A stretch of DNA of 64,000 nt from Nitrospirota bacterium. GTDB lineage: Bacteria > Nitrospirota > Thermodesulfovibrionia > Thermodesulfovibrionales > JdFR-88. Made by a program: the position numbers and the translations under genes. The stretch lies in NCBI GenBank assembly GCA_021840255.1, contig JAKBYX010000001.1, positions 186,001 to 250,000 of the forward strand, written 5' to 3'. How positions within the stretch are numbered: the first letter of the stretch is position 1; every line of letters starts with the position of its first letter. Of the stretch, positions 16,978 to 26,625 are shown piece after piece. A model generated the notes under the pieces. It was not told the DNA's origin and ran no database searches. It saw nothing but the letters and a program-made list of their open reading frames with translations.

Positions 16978-18362
16978 AGATAACGGTATTAGGCGCCGGC
17001 CCCGGGGGTTATGTTGCGGCCATAAAGGCCGCGCAGCTTGGCGCCCAGGTCACTGTGGTGGAGGCCTCGGAGGTTGGAGGCGTCTGCCTTAACAGGGGTT
17101 GCATCCCCACCAAAGCCCTTGCCGCCAGCGCCGAGCTTTTCATGAAGGCAAAGGAGTTCAACAAGTTTGGCATAAATCTGAACTGCGAGCCTGCACCTGA
17201 TTTCGCCGCCATGATGGAACGCAAGAACAAGGTCGTGGACATACAGGTCAAAGGCATCAGGGGGCTGTTTAAAAGCTGGGGCGTCCGCCTGGTGGAGGGC
17301 AGAGGCAAACTGCTTGGAAAAAACAAGGTGGAAGTAACAGGCAAGGACGGCTCCGAGGTAATCGATTCCGACAGGATAATCATCTGCACGGGCTCAAGGC
17401 CCGCGCGGATACCGGCTTTCCCGTTTGACGGAAAAAACATCCTTTCAAGCGATGACGCCCTAAATATGGACAGCATCCCCAAAAGCATGATAGTCGTGGG
17501 GGCCGGCGTTATCGGCTGCGAGTTCGGGAGCATCTTCGGGGCGCTTGGCACTGACATAACAATGGTCGAGATGATGGACAGAGCCATCGCCACGGAGGAC
17601 ATCGAGGTCTCCGATCTACTGGAGCGGGAGTTCAAGAAACGGAAAATAAAGCTTGCGCATAAAAAGACGAAGATAGATAAAGTGGAAGTGCGGGAGGACG
17701 GGGTGCATGCCTTCACCGCGGACGGCCTGGAGCTGACCGCCCAGAAGATGCTCGTTTCCATCGGCAGGTCCCTGAATGTTGAGGACCTGGGCCTTGAGGA
17801 GACAGGCGTTGAACAGGGCAAGCGCGGAGAGATACTCGTGAACGATAAAATGGAAACGAACGTGCCTGGCGTTTATGCCGTGGGGGACGTCACTGGAAAG
17901 ATGCTCCTTGCCCACGTGGCCGAAAAGCAGGGGATCGCGGCGGCCATAAATGCCATGGGCGGCAGCCAGACGATGGATTACTCCGCCGTGCCCGCAGCCG
18001 TTTTCACGGTGCCGGAGATAGCCTCCGTAGGCCTGAGGGAGTTCCAGGCAGAAGCAAAGGGCATAAAGGTGAAGACCGGCAGATTCCAGTACCGCGCCCT
18101 GGGCAAAGCCCATGCCATCGGCGAGATCGCGGGTTTCATAAAGATCCTTGCGGACCCCGAGACCGACCGTGTGCTGGGGGCCCATATAATAGGGGCCCAC
18201 GCCTCCGACATGATACACGAGATGACGGTTGCCGTGAGGCATGGCCTTACGGTCAGGCAGGTAGCGGAAACCATCCACACGCACCCGACTTTGTCCGAGG
18301 GAGTGATGGAGGCCTGTGAGGCCGTCCACGGAGAAGCCATACATTTACCGAAAGAGAAGTAG
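16974..18362 (+). CDS. lpdA: Dihydrolipoyl dehydrogenase
   Basis: FAD-dependent E3/L protein that reoxidises dihydrolipoamide with NAD+. The 462 residues show the FAD motif TVLGAGPGGYVAAIKAAQLG, the redox disulfide GGVCLNRGCIPTKAL, the NAD-binding site VVGAGVIGCEFGSIFGALG, and the C-terminal dimer-interface catalytic pair in HTHPTLSEGVMEA. It begins with GTG within the gcvH stop. Pairing with gcvH suggests service to glycine cleavage, but it could also serve 2-oxo acid dehydrogenases encoded elsewhere. Confidence 0.95.
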   Translation: MKITVLGAGPGGYVAAIKAAQLGAQVTVVEASEVGGVCLNRGCIPTKALAASAELFMKAKEFNKFGINLNCEPAPDFAAMMERKNKVVDIQVKGIRGLFKSWGVRLVEGRGKLLGKNKVEVTGKDGSEVIDSDRIIICTGSRPARIPAFPFDGKNILSSDDALNMDSIPKSMIVVGAGVIGCEFGSIFGALGTDITMVEMMDRAIATEDIEVSDLLEREFKKRKIKLAHKKTKIDKVEVREDGVHAFTADGLELTAQKMLVSIGRSLNVEDLGLEETGVEQGKRGEILVNDKMETNVPGVYAVGDVTGKMLLAHVAEKQGIAAAINAMGGSQTMDYSAVPAAVFTVPEIASVGLREFQAEAKGIKVKTGRFQYRALGKAHAIGEIAGFIKILADPETDRVLGAHIIGAHASDMIHEMTVAVRHGLTVRQVAETIHTHPTLSEGVMEACEAVHGEAIHLPKEK

Positions 18363-18473
18363 AGAGGGGAATACCTCACCCTCCCCTCTCCCGCAGGGAA
18401 AGGGGAAAAACCCCCGGTCTCATGGGAAAAGAAACAAGAAAGCGTGAAGGGTATCTTTCTTGAATTTTTTTAA

Positions 18474-19784
<1,311 letters not shown>

Positions 19785-19887
19785 GGCGGGCTGCTGCCGC
19801 AATATCCGCTGATATTAAGAACCGGGGCCTGAAGATTGCAGATATCAACTTTTAAGGCGGGCGTGTTATATAATATCTGGGATAAAC

Positions 19888-20250
19888 ATGGCATACAGCA
19901 GGGGAACCACGGATAGCAGGGCTGGCGGAAACGCTGCCTGGCGGCAGATGCGGGCCGAGAAGAAGAGGGCCAGTTACGTCTTCTGGACCGTCGTGCTCCT
20001 TAGCCTTCTGTATCTGGCAGGGGCCCTGGTTTTTGGCGATATGGGCTACCTGAAGCTGAGGACCCTCAAGGCCAGAAGCCTTGCGCTGAAGACGGAGGTC
20101 GCAAGCCTTAATCAGAAAGATGCGCGGTTAAAGGCCTCCATGAAGGATTACCGTGACGATGAGTTTTATCAGGAAAAACTCGCCCGGGAGGACCTGGGCC
20201 TCGCCAAGAAAAACGAATATATATTCATCTTCAACAGCCCGGACAGATAA
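19888..20250 (+). CDS. ftsB: FtsB/DivIC-like septum formation protein
   Basis: Small bitopic division protein. After a basic cytoplasmic N-terminus (MRAEKKRASYVF) there is one membrane helix (about residues 30-52, VVLLSLLYLAGALVFG). A coiled-coil follows (RTLKARSLALKTEVASLNQKDARLKA), and then the C-terminal motif (YQEKLAREDLGLAKKNEYIFIF) that matches the DivIC/FtsB family. It would act in the FtsQLB divisome subcomplex. Its position directly after enolase is the common arrangement for ftsB. A hairpin follows the gene. Confidence 0.8.
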   Translation: MAYSRGTTDSRAGGNAAWRQMRAEKKRASYVFWTVVLLSLLYLAGALVFGDMGYLKLRTLKARSLALKTEVASLNQKDARLKASMKDYRDDEFYQEKLAREDLGLAKKNEYIFIFNSPDR

Positions 20251-20276
20251 GCCGGCCCGAACGGATAAACCGGTTT

Positions 20277-20309
20277 GCAACTCCACGCAGGCTGCCTGTA
20301 TGGAGTTGC
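20277..20309 (+). terminator. Hairpin after the ftsB-like gene
   Basis: GCAACTCCA (20277-20285) pairs with TGGAGTTGC (20301-20309); an inner CAGG-CTG-CCTG hairpin extends the structure. Only a weak T-rich tail (TCTTTT, after AAAAA) follows, so termination efficiency is uncertain. Confidence 0.5.
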
Positions 20310-20379
20310 GGCCTGAAAAATCTTTTCGTTAAAACCGCCCATTGGAAGGACTTATCTTTTTTTAAAAAAACCCTCAAAC

Positions 20380-21129
20380 ATGAAGAAATCCTGGAAGGAT
20401 AACGTCTCTTTTTTACTTGTCTGCCCCAGGGAGGGCGGGAATGTGGGGGCCTCGGCCAGGGCACTCAAGAATTTTGGCTTCACCCGCCTGGAACTGGTGA
20501 AGCCAAAAAAATTCCCCTCCGATGAGGCCCTCTGGTTTGCCCACGGGGCCCTGGACATCCTGGAGAAGGCCACGGTACATGAGCGGTTCTCCGATGCCGT
20601 AAGCGAAAAGGCGCTGGTGGCGGGCACCACAAGGAGGCTGGGAAAGCAGAGGGGGCCGGTCTACACACTGAGGGAGGGAGTAAAGAGGGTCAAAAAATAT
20701 GCGCTTGAGGGACCTGTCTCCATACTCTTTGGAAGGGAGGACAGGGGGCTTACAAACCGGGAGACCGAAGAGTGCTCCTTTCTGATGAATATCCCGGCAA
20801 ACACGGAGATGCCTTCTTTCAACCTGTCGCAGGCCGTGCTCCTTATGGCTTATGAGCTCTTCATGGCGGGCCGTGTCCCGGCCAAAGGCAACGCCGAAGC
20901 GGGGCCAGCCGGAAAATCTGCCTCGCGCGATGAGCTTTCCTTCTTTTTTGAAAGGCTGGCGGGCACACTGGAGCTGCTTGAGTACGTGCCCAGGGGCAAC
21001 AAGGACATGGAGATAACCATTATAAAGAACCTGCGGCACATGCTGGGGCGCGCCCAGGTGGCCCAATGGGAGCTTAAAATGCTGCACGGCCTCCTCTCCA
21101 GGCTCGATGCCCGGTTGAGACAGGAATAG
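20380..21129 (+). CDS. trmJ: TrmJ-like tRNA/rRNA 2'-O-methyltransferase (SPOUT family)
   Basis: S-adenosylmethionine-dependent ribose methyltransferase of the TrmH group 1 family; TrmJ methylates position 32 of tRNA anticodon loops. Visible SPOUT motifs are PREGGNVGASARALKNFGF (motif 1), ILFGREDRGLTNRE (motif 2) and NIPANTEMPSFNLSQAVLLM (motif 3, knot). A helical C-terminal region of about 80 residues is typical of TrmJ. Target position is inferred from family, not shown. It lies downstream of the ftsB-like gene and converges with the lipoprotein gene. Confidence 0.85.
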   Translation: MKKSWKDNVSFLLVCPREGGNVGASARALKNFGFTRLELVKPKKFPSDEALWFAHGALDILEKATVHERFSDAVSEKALVAGTTRRLGKQRGPVYTLREGVKRVKKYALEGPVSILFGREDRGLTNRETEECSFLMNIPANTEMPSFNLSQAVLLMAYELFMAGRVPAKGNAEAGPAGKSASRDELSFFFERLAGTLELLEYVPRGNKDMEITIIKNLRHMLGRAQVAQWELKMLHGLLSRLDARLRQE

Positions 21130-21185
21130 ACACCACCACCCACCACTACACCACTTTCCCCCACCACTCTAACCAGCCCGCTCTT

Positions 21186-22160
21186 TCAGTTTCGGCCGCT
21201 CTGCTTCCACGCAAAATCCTGAAGACTCTCACTTTCAACAAACTGTTCAGGAATCCAGCCTTTTTCTTCTTTGCCATTTGCTGCATCTTTAAATTCCACA
21301 TTGAACCATTTATGATTTTTCCCCAGAATTTTTATCCTGTCCCCGCCTTCCAAAGTTGCGACTACCCGGCCGTGCGCTGAAGATGAAGCCATGACATCAA
21401 TTTTCCCATATTGGTTTTTTACCCTGGCGGCCGGTTCTATCGCCATTGTAATTCTTTTATTTTTATGTGCCGTCCGAAGATACTTTTTCGTGCGGCCTCT
21501 TGCTTTGAAATGCCTGGCTTTACAGGTCGAACGGTAGATCATCGATGCATACTTCGCATAAATGATATCTTGTGAAGGATCACTGGCCAATCTTACGAAG
21601 GAGGGTTGAATTCTTTTATCAATGTTCCGGTAAAAAATAAACTGTATAGTATTGGCAATTTGCGGAAGATCCTTCAGGTGCCTTTTTATTAACCGGGCAA
21701 ATGCTTTATCCTGCCAAAAAGAGAGCTTTGTATTTACCGTAACACCATAATTCCCTTTTTTAATGAAAATATTCAAATCACAATAAAACGCCGCTTTCCA
21801 TGATCCCTTGCCCATCCCTGAAACGCCATTTAAATTCTTTTTACCCGTTCTGATAACTCCGGCGTTTTTATCCAGCATGTCAATGCTTACATGCATTTCC
21901 ATAATAGAATGCAATATTGAGTTCCAGACCTTGTCATAACTTTGCCCGTAGACAGCCGCCACCGGTGCGGCTTTATTAAAGGGCGCGGCTTTATTAAAAT
22001 CAACACCGGAAGATTTCCCGCTTTTCAAATTGATGTTTGTGTAAGCGCCGCTTCGCGTGGCGTCCACGCTGGACACCTTTGTGACCGGCGCAGAAGTTCC
22101 GCATCCATCAAGCAATAAAAGAAAAAGAATTATTGAAAAAATTAAGATCGGCCTGTGCAT
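21186..22160 (-). CDS. Lipoprotein with C-terminal SH3-like domain
   Basis: A 324-residue exported protein. The signal peptide ends in a lipobox, LLLLDGC, with lipidated Cys20. The middle has an alpha/beta region (VYGQSYDKVWNSILHSIMEM) resembling DUF-type lipoproteins of the BamC-like fold. The last 65 residues look like a bacterial SH3 domain (GKIDVMASSSAHGRVVATLE, then GWIPEQFVE), probably binding peptidoglycan or peptide. The DNA is noticeably more A+T-rich than its neighbours, suggesting a different origin. It stands alone on the minus strand and its function is unknown. Confidence 0.75.
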   Translation of the reverse strand: MHRPILIFSIILFLLLLDGCGTSAPVTKVSSVDATRSGAYTNINLKSGKSSGVDFNKAAPFNKAAPVAAVYGQSYDKVWNSILHSIMEMHVSIDMLDKNAGVIRTGKKNLNGVSGMGKGSWKAAFYCDLNIFIKKGNYGVTVNTKLSFWQDKAFARLIKRHLKDLPQIANTIQFIFYRNIDKRIQPSFVRLASDPSQDIIYAKYASMIYRSTCKARHFKARGRTKKYLRTAHKNKRITMAIEPAARVKNQYGKIDVMASSSAHGRVVATLEGGDRIKILGKNHKWFNVEFKDAANGKEEKGWIPEQFVESESLQDFAWKQSGRN

Positions 22161-22585
22161 AAATGTCCCCTCGCCTAACGATGTTTAAGACACAGATCCA
22201 TAAAATAATTTCTCGGCGTTTAAAAAGGATCTTTTCCCGCGTAAAGGGCATTGGAAAGTTCCCCAGTGATCTCAGGTAATTTACGAATCGGTCTTTTTGT
22301 TTTGGTCCTTAAGAGGGCGGAAACAGAAAGATTCAGAAAATTCAGACCGATCTCGATCCTTGAGAGAACTGTTCGTTCCCGCTGCATGGATAAACAGGCT
22401 TTGTTAAAATGCTCCGTGCAATCAGACCAGAACGGACCCGGCTATGAATATAATGCTACTCCCATCCAATCCGGTTTTCAATAAATTTCAAAAAAACAGG
22501 AACGGCTTCACCTGCCCGGAGTACCGGGAGATGAGATATAACCGGATGGCTTAGGCTGAGGTTTGGAGACAAAAAGAAGAAAGAT
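22161..22585. other. 425-base stretch without a convincing gene
   Basis: A frame at 22251-22484 (+) is open but its product resembles no family and has no ribosome site. The stretch is A+T-rich like the neighbouring lipoprotein gene and must contain that gene's promoter. I see no repeat or RNA structure of note. Confidence 0.4.
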
Positions 22586-22828
22586 TTATTTTATCTTTTT
22601 TGCGACTATGCTCCAGTAGCCGTCTCTTTCCTCAACCCTGATCAGTTCCTGCCCGGCCTTTGCCAGCCATAAAGGGGCAGCCACACTTGTATCTTTTTCC
22701 GCGGAGAGAAGTTCGATAACAGTTCCGATTTCTTCGGTTTTGAAAGCTGAAATAAGTTCCATGAGGGGGCCGGGACATCCCAGGGAACAACGGGCGTCAA
22801 TTGTCTTGCCGATTTTCACTTCCGCCAT
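22586..22828 (-). CDS. TusA/SirA-like sulfurtransferase
   Basis: An 80-residue protein of the TusA family, which carries persulfide sulfur on a conserved Cys for tRNA thiolation, sulfur oxidation or molybdopterin synthesis. The family motif CPGPLMEL is present in DARCSLGCPGPLMELI, with an additional Cys four residues before. The rest has the expected two-layer alpha/beta pattern (TVIELLSAEKDTSVAAPLWL). The context (accessory metal region) does not point to a partner; dsrE-like genes are not visible. Confidence 0.85.
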   Translation of the reverse strand: MAEVKIGKTIDARCSLGCPGPLMELISAFKTEEIGTVIELLSAEKDTSVAAPLWLAKAGQELIRVEERDGYWSIVAKKIK

Positions 22829-23298
22829 TTAAACCTCATTTTTATTGACAATTTGCCATTGACAGAAAGATGTTATCAATATCCCTCCGGGCAAGTCAAT
22901 ATCAAATCACGCACCACAGTTGCTTATAGCAGGCATATCGGCGCAGATGCCAGGTTAGCGCAACGCGACGCTTCCCTCACAGGAATCTCAGCGGCTGAGG
23001 TGCGGGCTGCCTTGCCTGTTTCAAACGGAAAGGCGCGGCGGGTCCGTTTATCCTTAGGTTGAGACATTTGCCTTCGAACAAACGGTTTCGGGTAGCCGAA
23101 ACTATATCAAGAGTACAATCGGAATAAAACGCCTCCGAAAAACTAAGAGGGAGGAGAGCAGCCTACAAAGCAAAAAGATTGGACTCCAAGGAGCCAAAAA
23201 AAACATCCTCTACTCAGCCCTCTATTCTCGAGGCCCCCCTTTTCCCTTAACCAGCCAAACCAGTCATCAGCCCGGCGCAGCCCCCCCTAAAAAAATCA
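22829..23298. other. 470-base stretch without a convincing gene
   Basis: An open frame at 22853-23062 (+) has no family resemblance. The DNA between 23060 and 23290 is purine-rich then C-rich and looks eroded. No repeat or RNA gene is evident. The right end leads into the feo promoter. Confidence 0.4.
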
Positions 23299-23349
23299 TT
23301 GACATAAGAAACGGGCTTCTGGTAAATTGCTTCATGAGACTGGGTCTCA
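23299..23349 (+). promoter_or_regulatory. feo promoter with overlapping palindromic operator
   Basis: TTGACA at 23299-23304 and TAAATT at 23323-23328 (18-nt spacer) form a promoter. Just downstream, at the expected transcription start, is the perfect palindrome TGAGAC-TGG-GTCTCA (23335-23349). Its position suits repression by a dimeric regulator. Given that iron-uptake genes follow, an iron-responsive Fur-type or DtxR-type regulator is the obvious candidate, but the sequence is not the classic Fur box. Confidence 0.6.
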
Positions 23350-23359
23350 ATTTCATAAA

Positions 23360-23587
23360 AGGAGGTGACGCTGCAAAGGAAAGACGAGGTTCGAACCTAA
23401 ATTGGATAACGGGTACCATTACCACCTCATCTGCCTGAGATGCGGCCAGTTTACTGAAATCAAAGACAGAGAAATCGAAATACTTCAGGACAAACTTGCT
23501 CAGGCGAATGATTTAATTCCCATGCGGCACAAGTTAGAAATATACGGTTTATGTAAAAAATGCGGATTGGAAGGGAAAACACAATGA
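23360..23587 (+). pseudogene. Broken fur-family regulator (C-terminal metal-binding half)
   Basis: An excellent ribosome site, AGGAGGTGA (23360-23368), is followed not by ATG but by CTGCAAAGGAAAGACGAG, which stops after ten codons. In another frame, FEPKLDNGYHYHLICLRCGQ begins at 23390 and continues to KKCGLEGKTQ. This is the C-terminal half of a Fur-family repressor with its HYH metal ligands and two CxxC zinc pairs. The DNA-binding domain (about 75 residues) is missing. The remnant could be expressed from the TTG at 23402 as a 61-residue metal-binding fragment. It overlaps the next gene by four bases (ATGA), so the original gene was part of the feo operon. Confidence 0.7.
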
Positions 23588-23976
23588 GCGCACTGGACGG
23601 CGGAATGGACGGACTCGAAAAACATCACATGCCATTGGGTCTTTTAGCAGACGGGGAGATGGCCATGGTCGTTAGGATAAGCGGGAAGAAAGAAGACGGA
23701 CAAGAATCCGGGAGGAAAGAGGAGTGCCACGCTTGCAGCGGTAAACAGTCACGAGGGGAAAGTTGTCAGACCGGTGTAGTAATCGCCGCAGACGCTGGCT
23801 CTCCTGACGCCTGCGGAAACCGCATAGAGGATATGGGCATCCGGGTCGGCAAAAATATCGAGATGCTCAAAAACCCCGGCCGCGGTCCCCTTCTTCTTAA
23901 AATGGATGAGGCACGCATCGCTATCGGACGCTCCATGGCGATGAAGATATTTGTAAGGAGGAAAGAACCCAGATGA
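23584..23976 (+). CDS. FeoA-domain protein with a Cys-rich insertion
   Basis: A 130-residue FeoA-like (SH3 fold) protein of the ferrous iron uptake operon. The domain starts at MPLGLLADGEMAMVVRIS and resumes at NRIEDMGIRVGKNIEMLKN and MDEARIAIGRSMAMKIFV. Between these parts a hydrophilic insertion of about 40 residues carries four Cys (ECHACSGKQSRGESC), which ordinary FeoA lacks and which could bind iron or sense redox state. The start ATG lies in the fur remnant stop. The 3' end overlaps the next feoA by four bases. Confidence 0.78.
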   Translation: MSALDGGMDGLEKHHMPLGLLADGEMAMVVRISGKKEDGQESGRKEECHACSGKQSRGESCQTGVVIAADAGSPDACGNRIEDMGIRVGKNIEMLKNPGRGPLLLKMDEARIAIGRSMAMKIFVRRKEPR

Positions 23977-24200
23977 AACTCTCAGCACTAAAATGCGGCC
24001 AGAAAGGCCGGATAACAAAGATGGACGGTGCGGGCCCACTTAAAAGGAGGCTCATGGACATGGGGGTGCTTGTGGGCGAAGAGGTGAAAATGGAGAAGGT
24101 GGCCCCGCTTGGAGACCCCCTGGAGGTAACAATTAAAAGCTACAAACTCTCTTTACGGAAAAAAGAAGCTGACGGCATTTTAGTGGAGGTAGTGGCATGA
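23973..24200 (+). CDS. feoA: Ferrous iron transport protein A
   Basis: A 75-residue cytosolic FeoA, an SH3-like accessory protein thought to modulate FeoB. Features are LSALKCGQKGRITKM, then RRLMDMGVLVGEEVKMEKVA and the C-terminal LSLRKKEADGILVEV; this is a complete minimal FeoA. It starts inside the stop of the preceding FeoA-domain gene and overlaps feoB by four bases, giving a tightly coupled feoA-feoA-feoB unit. Confidence 0.92.
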   Translation: MKLSALKCGQKGRITKMDGAGPLKRRLMDMGVLVGEEVKMEKVAPLGDPLEVTIKSYKLSLRKKEADGILVEVVA

Positions 24201-26425
24201 GCACTTCGGCAAACAGCACAAGCCAGGTCCACGCGGTCCACGCCCATGGGAAAATAAAAAAACAGATTACGATAGCCGTCGCGGGCAATCCCAATTCGGG
24301 CAAGTCCACCCTGATAAACGCCATCGCAGGTACAAGGCTGCATGTGGGCAACTGGGCCGGGGTAACCGTGGGAAAAAAATCCGCTTTTTTTGAGTACGAA
24401 GGCACGAGCATCACAATAGCCGACCTGCCCGGCACTTACAGCCTCTCCCCATACAGCCAGGAGGAGATCATCGCCCGGGACTATCTCGTACATGAGAAAC
24501 CGGACGTAATCATAGACGTAGTGGACGCGACCAACCTCGAACGGAACCTGTATCTAACAACACAGATAATGGAGCTTGGCATCCCTGTGGTCTTGGCGCT
24601 CAACATTTACGATGAGGCCGAAAATAAGGGTTTTAAAATCGATTTCGCCAAGATGGCCGGGATACTCGGAATCAAGGTAGTCCGCACCATTGCCACCAGA
24701 AAAACCGGTCTTGACGACCTGATGAGGGCCGCCATAGCCTGTGCTGAAAATCCCGCTGCCCATGCGCCAAAGCGGCTTAATTATGGCGGCGACATTGAAG
24801 CTTCCGCAAAAATACTGGAAGACCACCTGCGGCAGGACCATCCGTCAGTGGCCGCCGCAATGCCCCCCAGATGGCTCGCCCTCAAGCTGATGGAAGGCGA
24901 CACGCATGTTCTGGAGAAGACCGGATTGGACGAGAGCGGTCTTTTGGGCAAGACGCTCAGGCACCTGCGGGCCGCCCATGGCGAAGATATCGAATCCATA
25001 ATGGCCGATGCAAGATACGCCCAGGCGGCGGGGCTTACCCGCGAGGTCCTCAAAAAACCCGATATACGGAAACTGGAATTAACTGAAAAGATAGACAAGA
25101 TAGCGCTTAACCGGTTTTTAGGCATTCCCATATTTCTTGCGGCGATGTGGCTTGTATTTAAACTGGCCTTCGACGTTTCCGCGCCTTTTTCCGACTGGAT
25201 AGACGGGGTGAGGTCCGGACCTCTTACGAGGTGGGCGGGGGTGCTTTTGAACGCACTGCACGCCCCGGCCTGGCTGGGCTCCCTGGCAATAGACGGGGTC
25301 CTGTCCGGCGCGGGCTTTGTCCTTGTGTTCGTGCCCGTAATAAGTTTGATAATGTTTCTCATCACCTTTCTTGAGGGGAGCGGATACATGGCCAGGGCCG
25401 CCTTCGTGATGGACAGGCTCATGCACTCAATCGGGCTCCACGGGAAATCCTTTATTCCCATGCTCCTTGGGTTCGGCTGCAACGTGCCCGCCATTTACGC
25501 CACCAGGGTGCTTGAAAGCGAGAGGGACAAAAAACTGACCGCGTTTCTGATACCGCTTATGTCCTGCGGGGCGAGGCTGCCTGTTTACGTGGTATTCATT
25601 GGCACGTTTTTCGCCGCGAATTCCGGCACCGCGCTTTGGTCGATGTATGTGCTTGGAATCGTTATAGCCATATTGATTGGGCTTTTGCTCAAGGCGACCA
25701 TGTTTAAAAAGGAGGCGCCCGTATTCATAATGGAGCTTCCGCCTTACAGGATGCCCACCGGAAGGGACCTCATGATACACACCTGGCAGAAGACCAAACA
25801 CTTCGTCGTGAAAGCCGGCACAGTCATACTTGCGATGTCGGTGCTGGTTTGGTTTCTGCTCAATATCCCATGGGGGGTGCAGAACAAGAAGGATTCCCTG
25901 ATGGGCAGGATGGGGCAGGATGCCGCGCCGGTGCTTGAGCCAGCGGGGTTTGGCAACTGGCAGGCCGCCTCTTCTTTAATGGCTGGCGTGATGGCCAAGG
26001 AGATAGTCGTGGGGACGATGGCCGAGATATATGCGCCCAAAAAGGAAGAGAAGAAGGATGCCCCCTCCTTTGCGGAAGACCTTAAAGGGATCGGCACATC
26101 ATTCATCCAGGCTGTGAAAGAGGCTGGTTCGAATGTGTTTGGAGGCCTGGGCATAAAGAGCCTGTCATCCTCGGAGTCGCCGGAGGAAAAGGCCGGACAT
26201 GCGCCCCTGAGGCACGCGCTCCTGGGCGCCTTTACCCCGCTTCAGGCATACGCCTTCATGGCCTTCGTCCTCCTCTACTGGCCCTGTTTGATTACGGCTA
26301 TCGCCATGAAACAGGAGTTCGGGAGCTGGAAGATTTACGGCCAGGCGGTGCTGATCCATTCCGCCCTCGCCTGGACTGTGGCGGTTTTGATATTTCAGGG
26401 CGGAAAATTTTTAGGCTTGGGATAG
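24197..26425 (+). CDS. feoB: Ferrous iron transport protein B
   Basis: Inner-membrane Fe(II) transporter with an N-terminal G domain. The 742 residues are full length. G motifs are GNPNSGKSTLINAIAGT (G1), DLPGTYSL (G3) and LNIYDEA (an NxxD-like G4); a GDI helical domain follows to about residue 280. The membrane part has two Gate regions, including GFGCNVPAIYATRVL and LMSCGARLPVYVVF with their conserved Cys residues. The segment at about residues 615-670 (KKEEKKDAPSFAEDLKG) is a cytosolic loop. It is the central gene of the iron operon under the palindromic operator upstream. Confidence 0.96.
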   Translation: MSTSANSTSQVHAVHAHGKIKKQITIAVAGNPNSGKSTLINAIAGTRLHVGNWAGVTVGKKSAFFEYEGTSITIADLPGTYSLSPYSQEEIIARDYLVHEKPDVIIDVVDATNLERNLYLTTQIMELGIPVVLALNIYDEAENKGFKIDFAKMAGILGIKVVRTIATRKTGLDDLMRAAIACAENPAAHAPKRLNYGGDIEASAKILEDHLRQDHPSVAAAMPPRWLALKLMEGDTHVLEKTGLDESGLLGKTLRHLRAAHGEDIESIMADARYAQAAGLTREVLKKPDIRKLELTEKIDKIALNRFLGIPIFLAAMWLVFKLAFDVSAPFSDWIDGVRSGPLTRWAGVLLNALHAPAWLGSLAIDGVLSGAGFVLVFVPVISLIMFLITFLEGSGYMARAAFVMDRLMHSIGLHGKSFIPMLLGFGCNVPAIYATRVLESERDKKLTAFLIPLMSCGARLPVYVVFIGTFFAANSGTALWSMYVLGIVIAILIGLLLKATMFKKEAPVFIMELPPYRMPTGRDLMIHTWQKTKHFVVKAGTVILAMSVLVWFLLNIPWGVQNKKDSLMGRMGQDAAPVLEPAGFGNWQAASSLMAGVMAKEIVVGTMAEIYAPKKEEKKDAPSFAEDLKGIGTSFIQAVKEAGSNVFGGLGIKSLSSSESPEEKAGHAPLRHALLGAFTPLQAYAFMAFVLLYWPCLITAIAMKQEFGSWKIYGQAVLIHSALAWTVAVLIFQGGKFLGLG

Positions 26426-26441
26426 GAGGTTTTAAATAAAA

Positions 26442-26591
26442 ATGGGAATGGCTGATGTCATTTTGGTGGTCCTGATCATAGGCGGGGCGGTGTATCTTCT
26501 GTACCATTCCCTGTTGAAGAAAAAGGGGGGCTGCGCGGGATGCTGCGACTCTGGGGAATGCGAAACGGACAGAAAAAAATCCTGCAAGTAG
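26442..26591 (+). CDS. FeoB-associated Cys-rich membrane protein
   Basis: A 49-residue protein. After MGMADV one membrane helix (VILVVLIIGGAVYLLYHSLL) is followed by a Cys-rich cytosolic tail (GGCAGCCDSGECETDRKKSC). This matches the small FeoB-associated Cys-rich proteins (sometimes called FeoC-like or P-domain proteins) found after feoB. GGAGG precedes the ATG. It is 16 bases from the feoB stop and certainly co-transcribed. A role in metal delivery or complex stability is presumed. Confidence 0.85.
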   Translation: MGMADVILVVLIIGGAVYLLYHSLLKKKGGCAGCCDSGECETDRKKSCK

Positions 26592-26625
26592 ACTCACTAG
26601 AAAAATTTTTAAGGGGGAGTTTTGA

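Noticed and set aside
22251-22484. Possible 77-aa gene on the plus strand
   Set aside because: No ribosome site and no recognisable domain; described as part of a gene-free stretch.
22586-22828. Selenocysteine form of the TusA-like protein
   Set aside because: The active-site Cys is encoded by a normal Cys codon and no in-frame TGA occurs before the stop.
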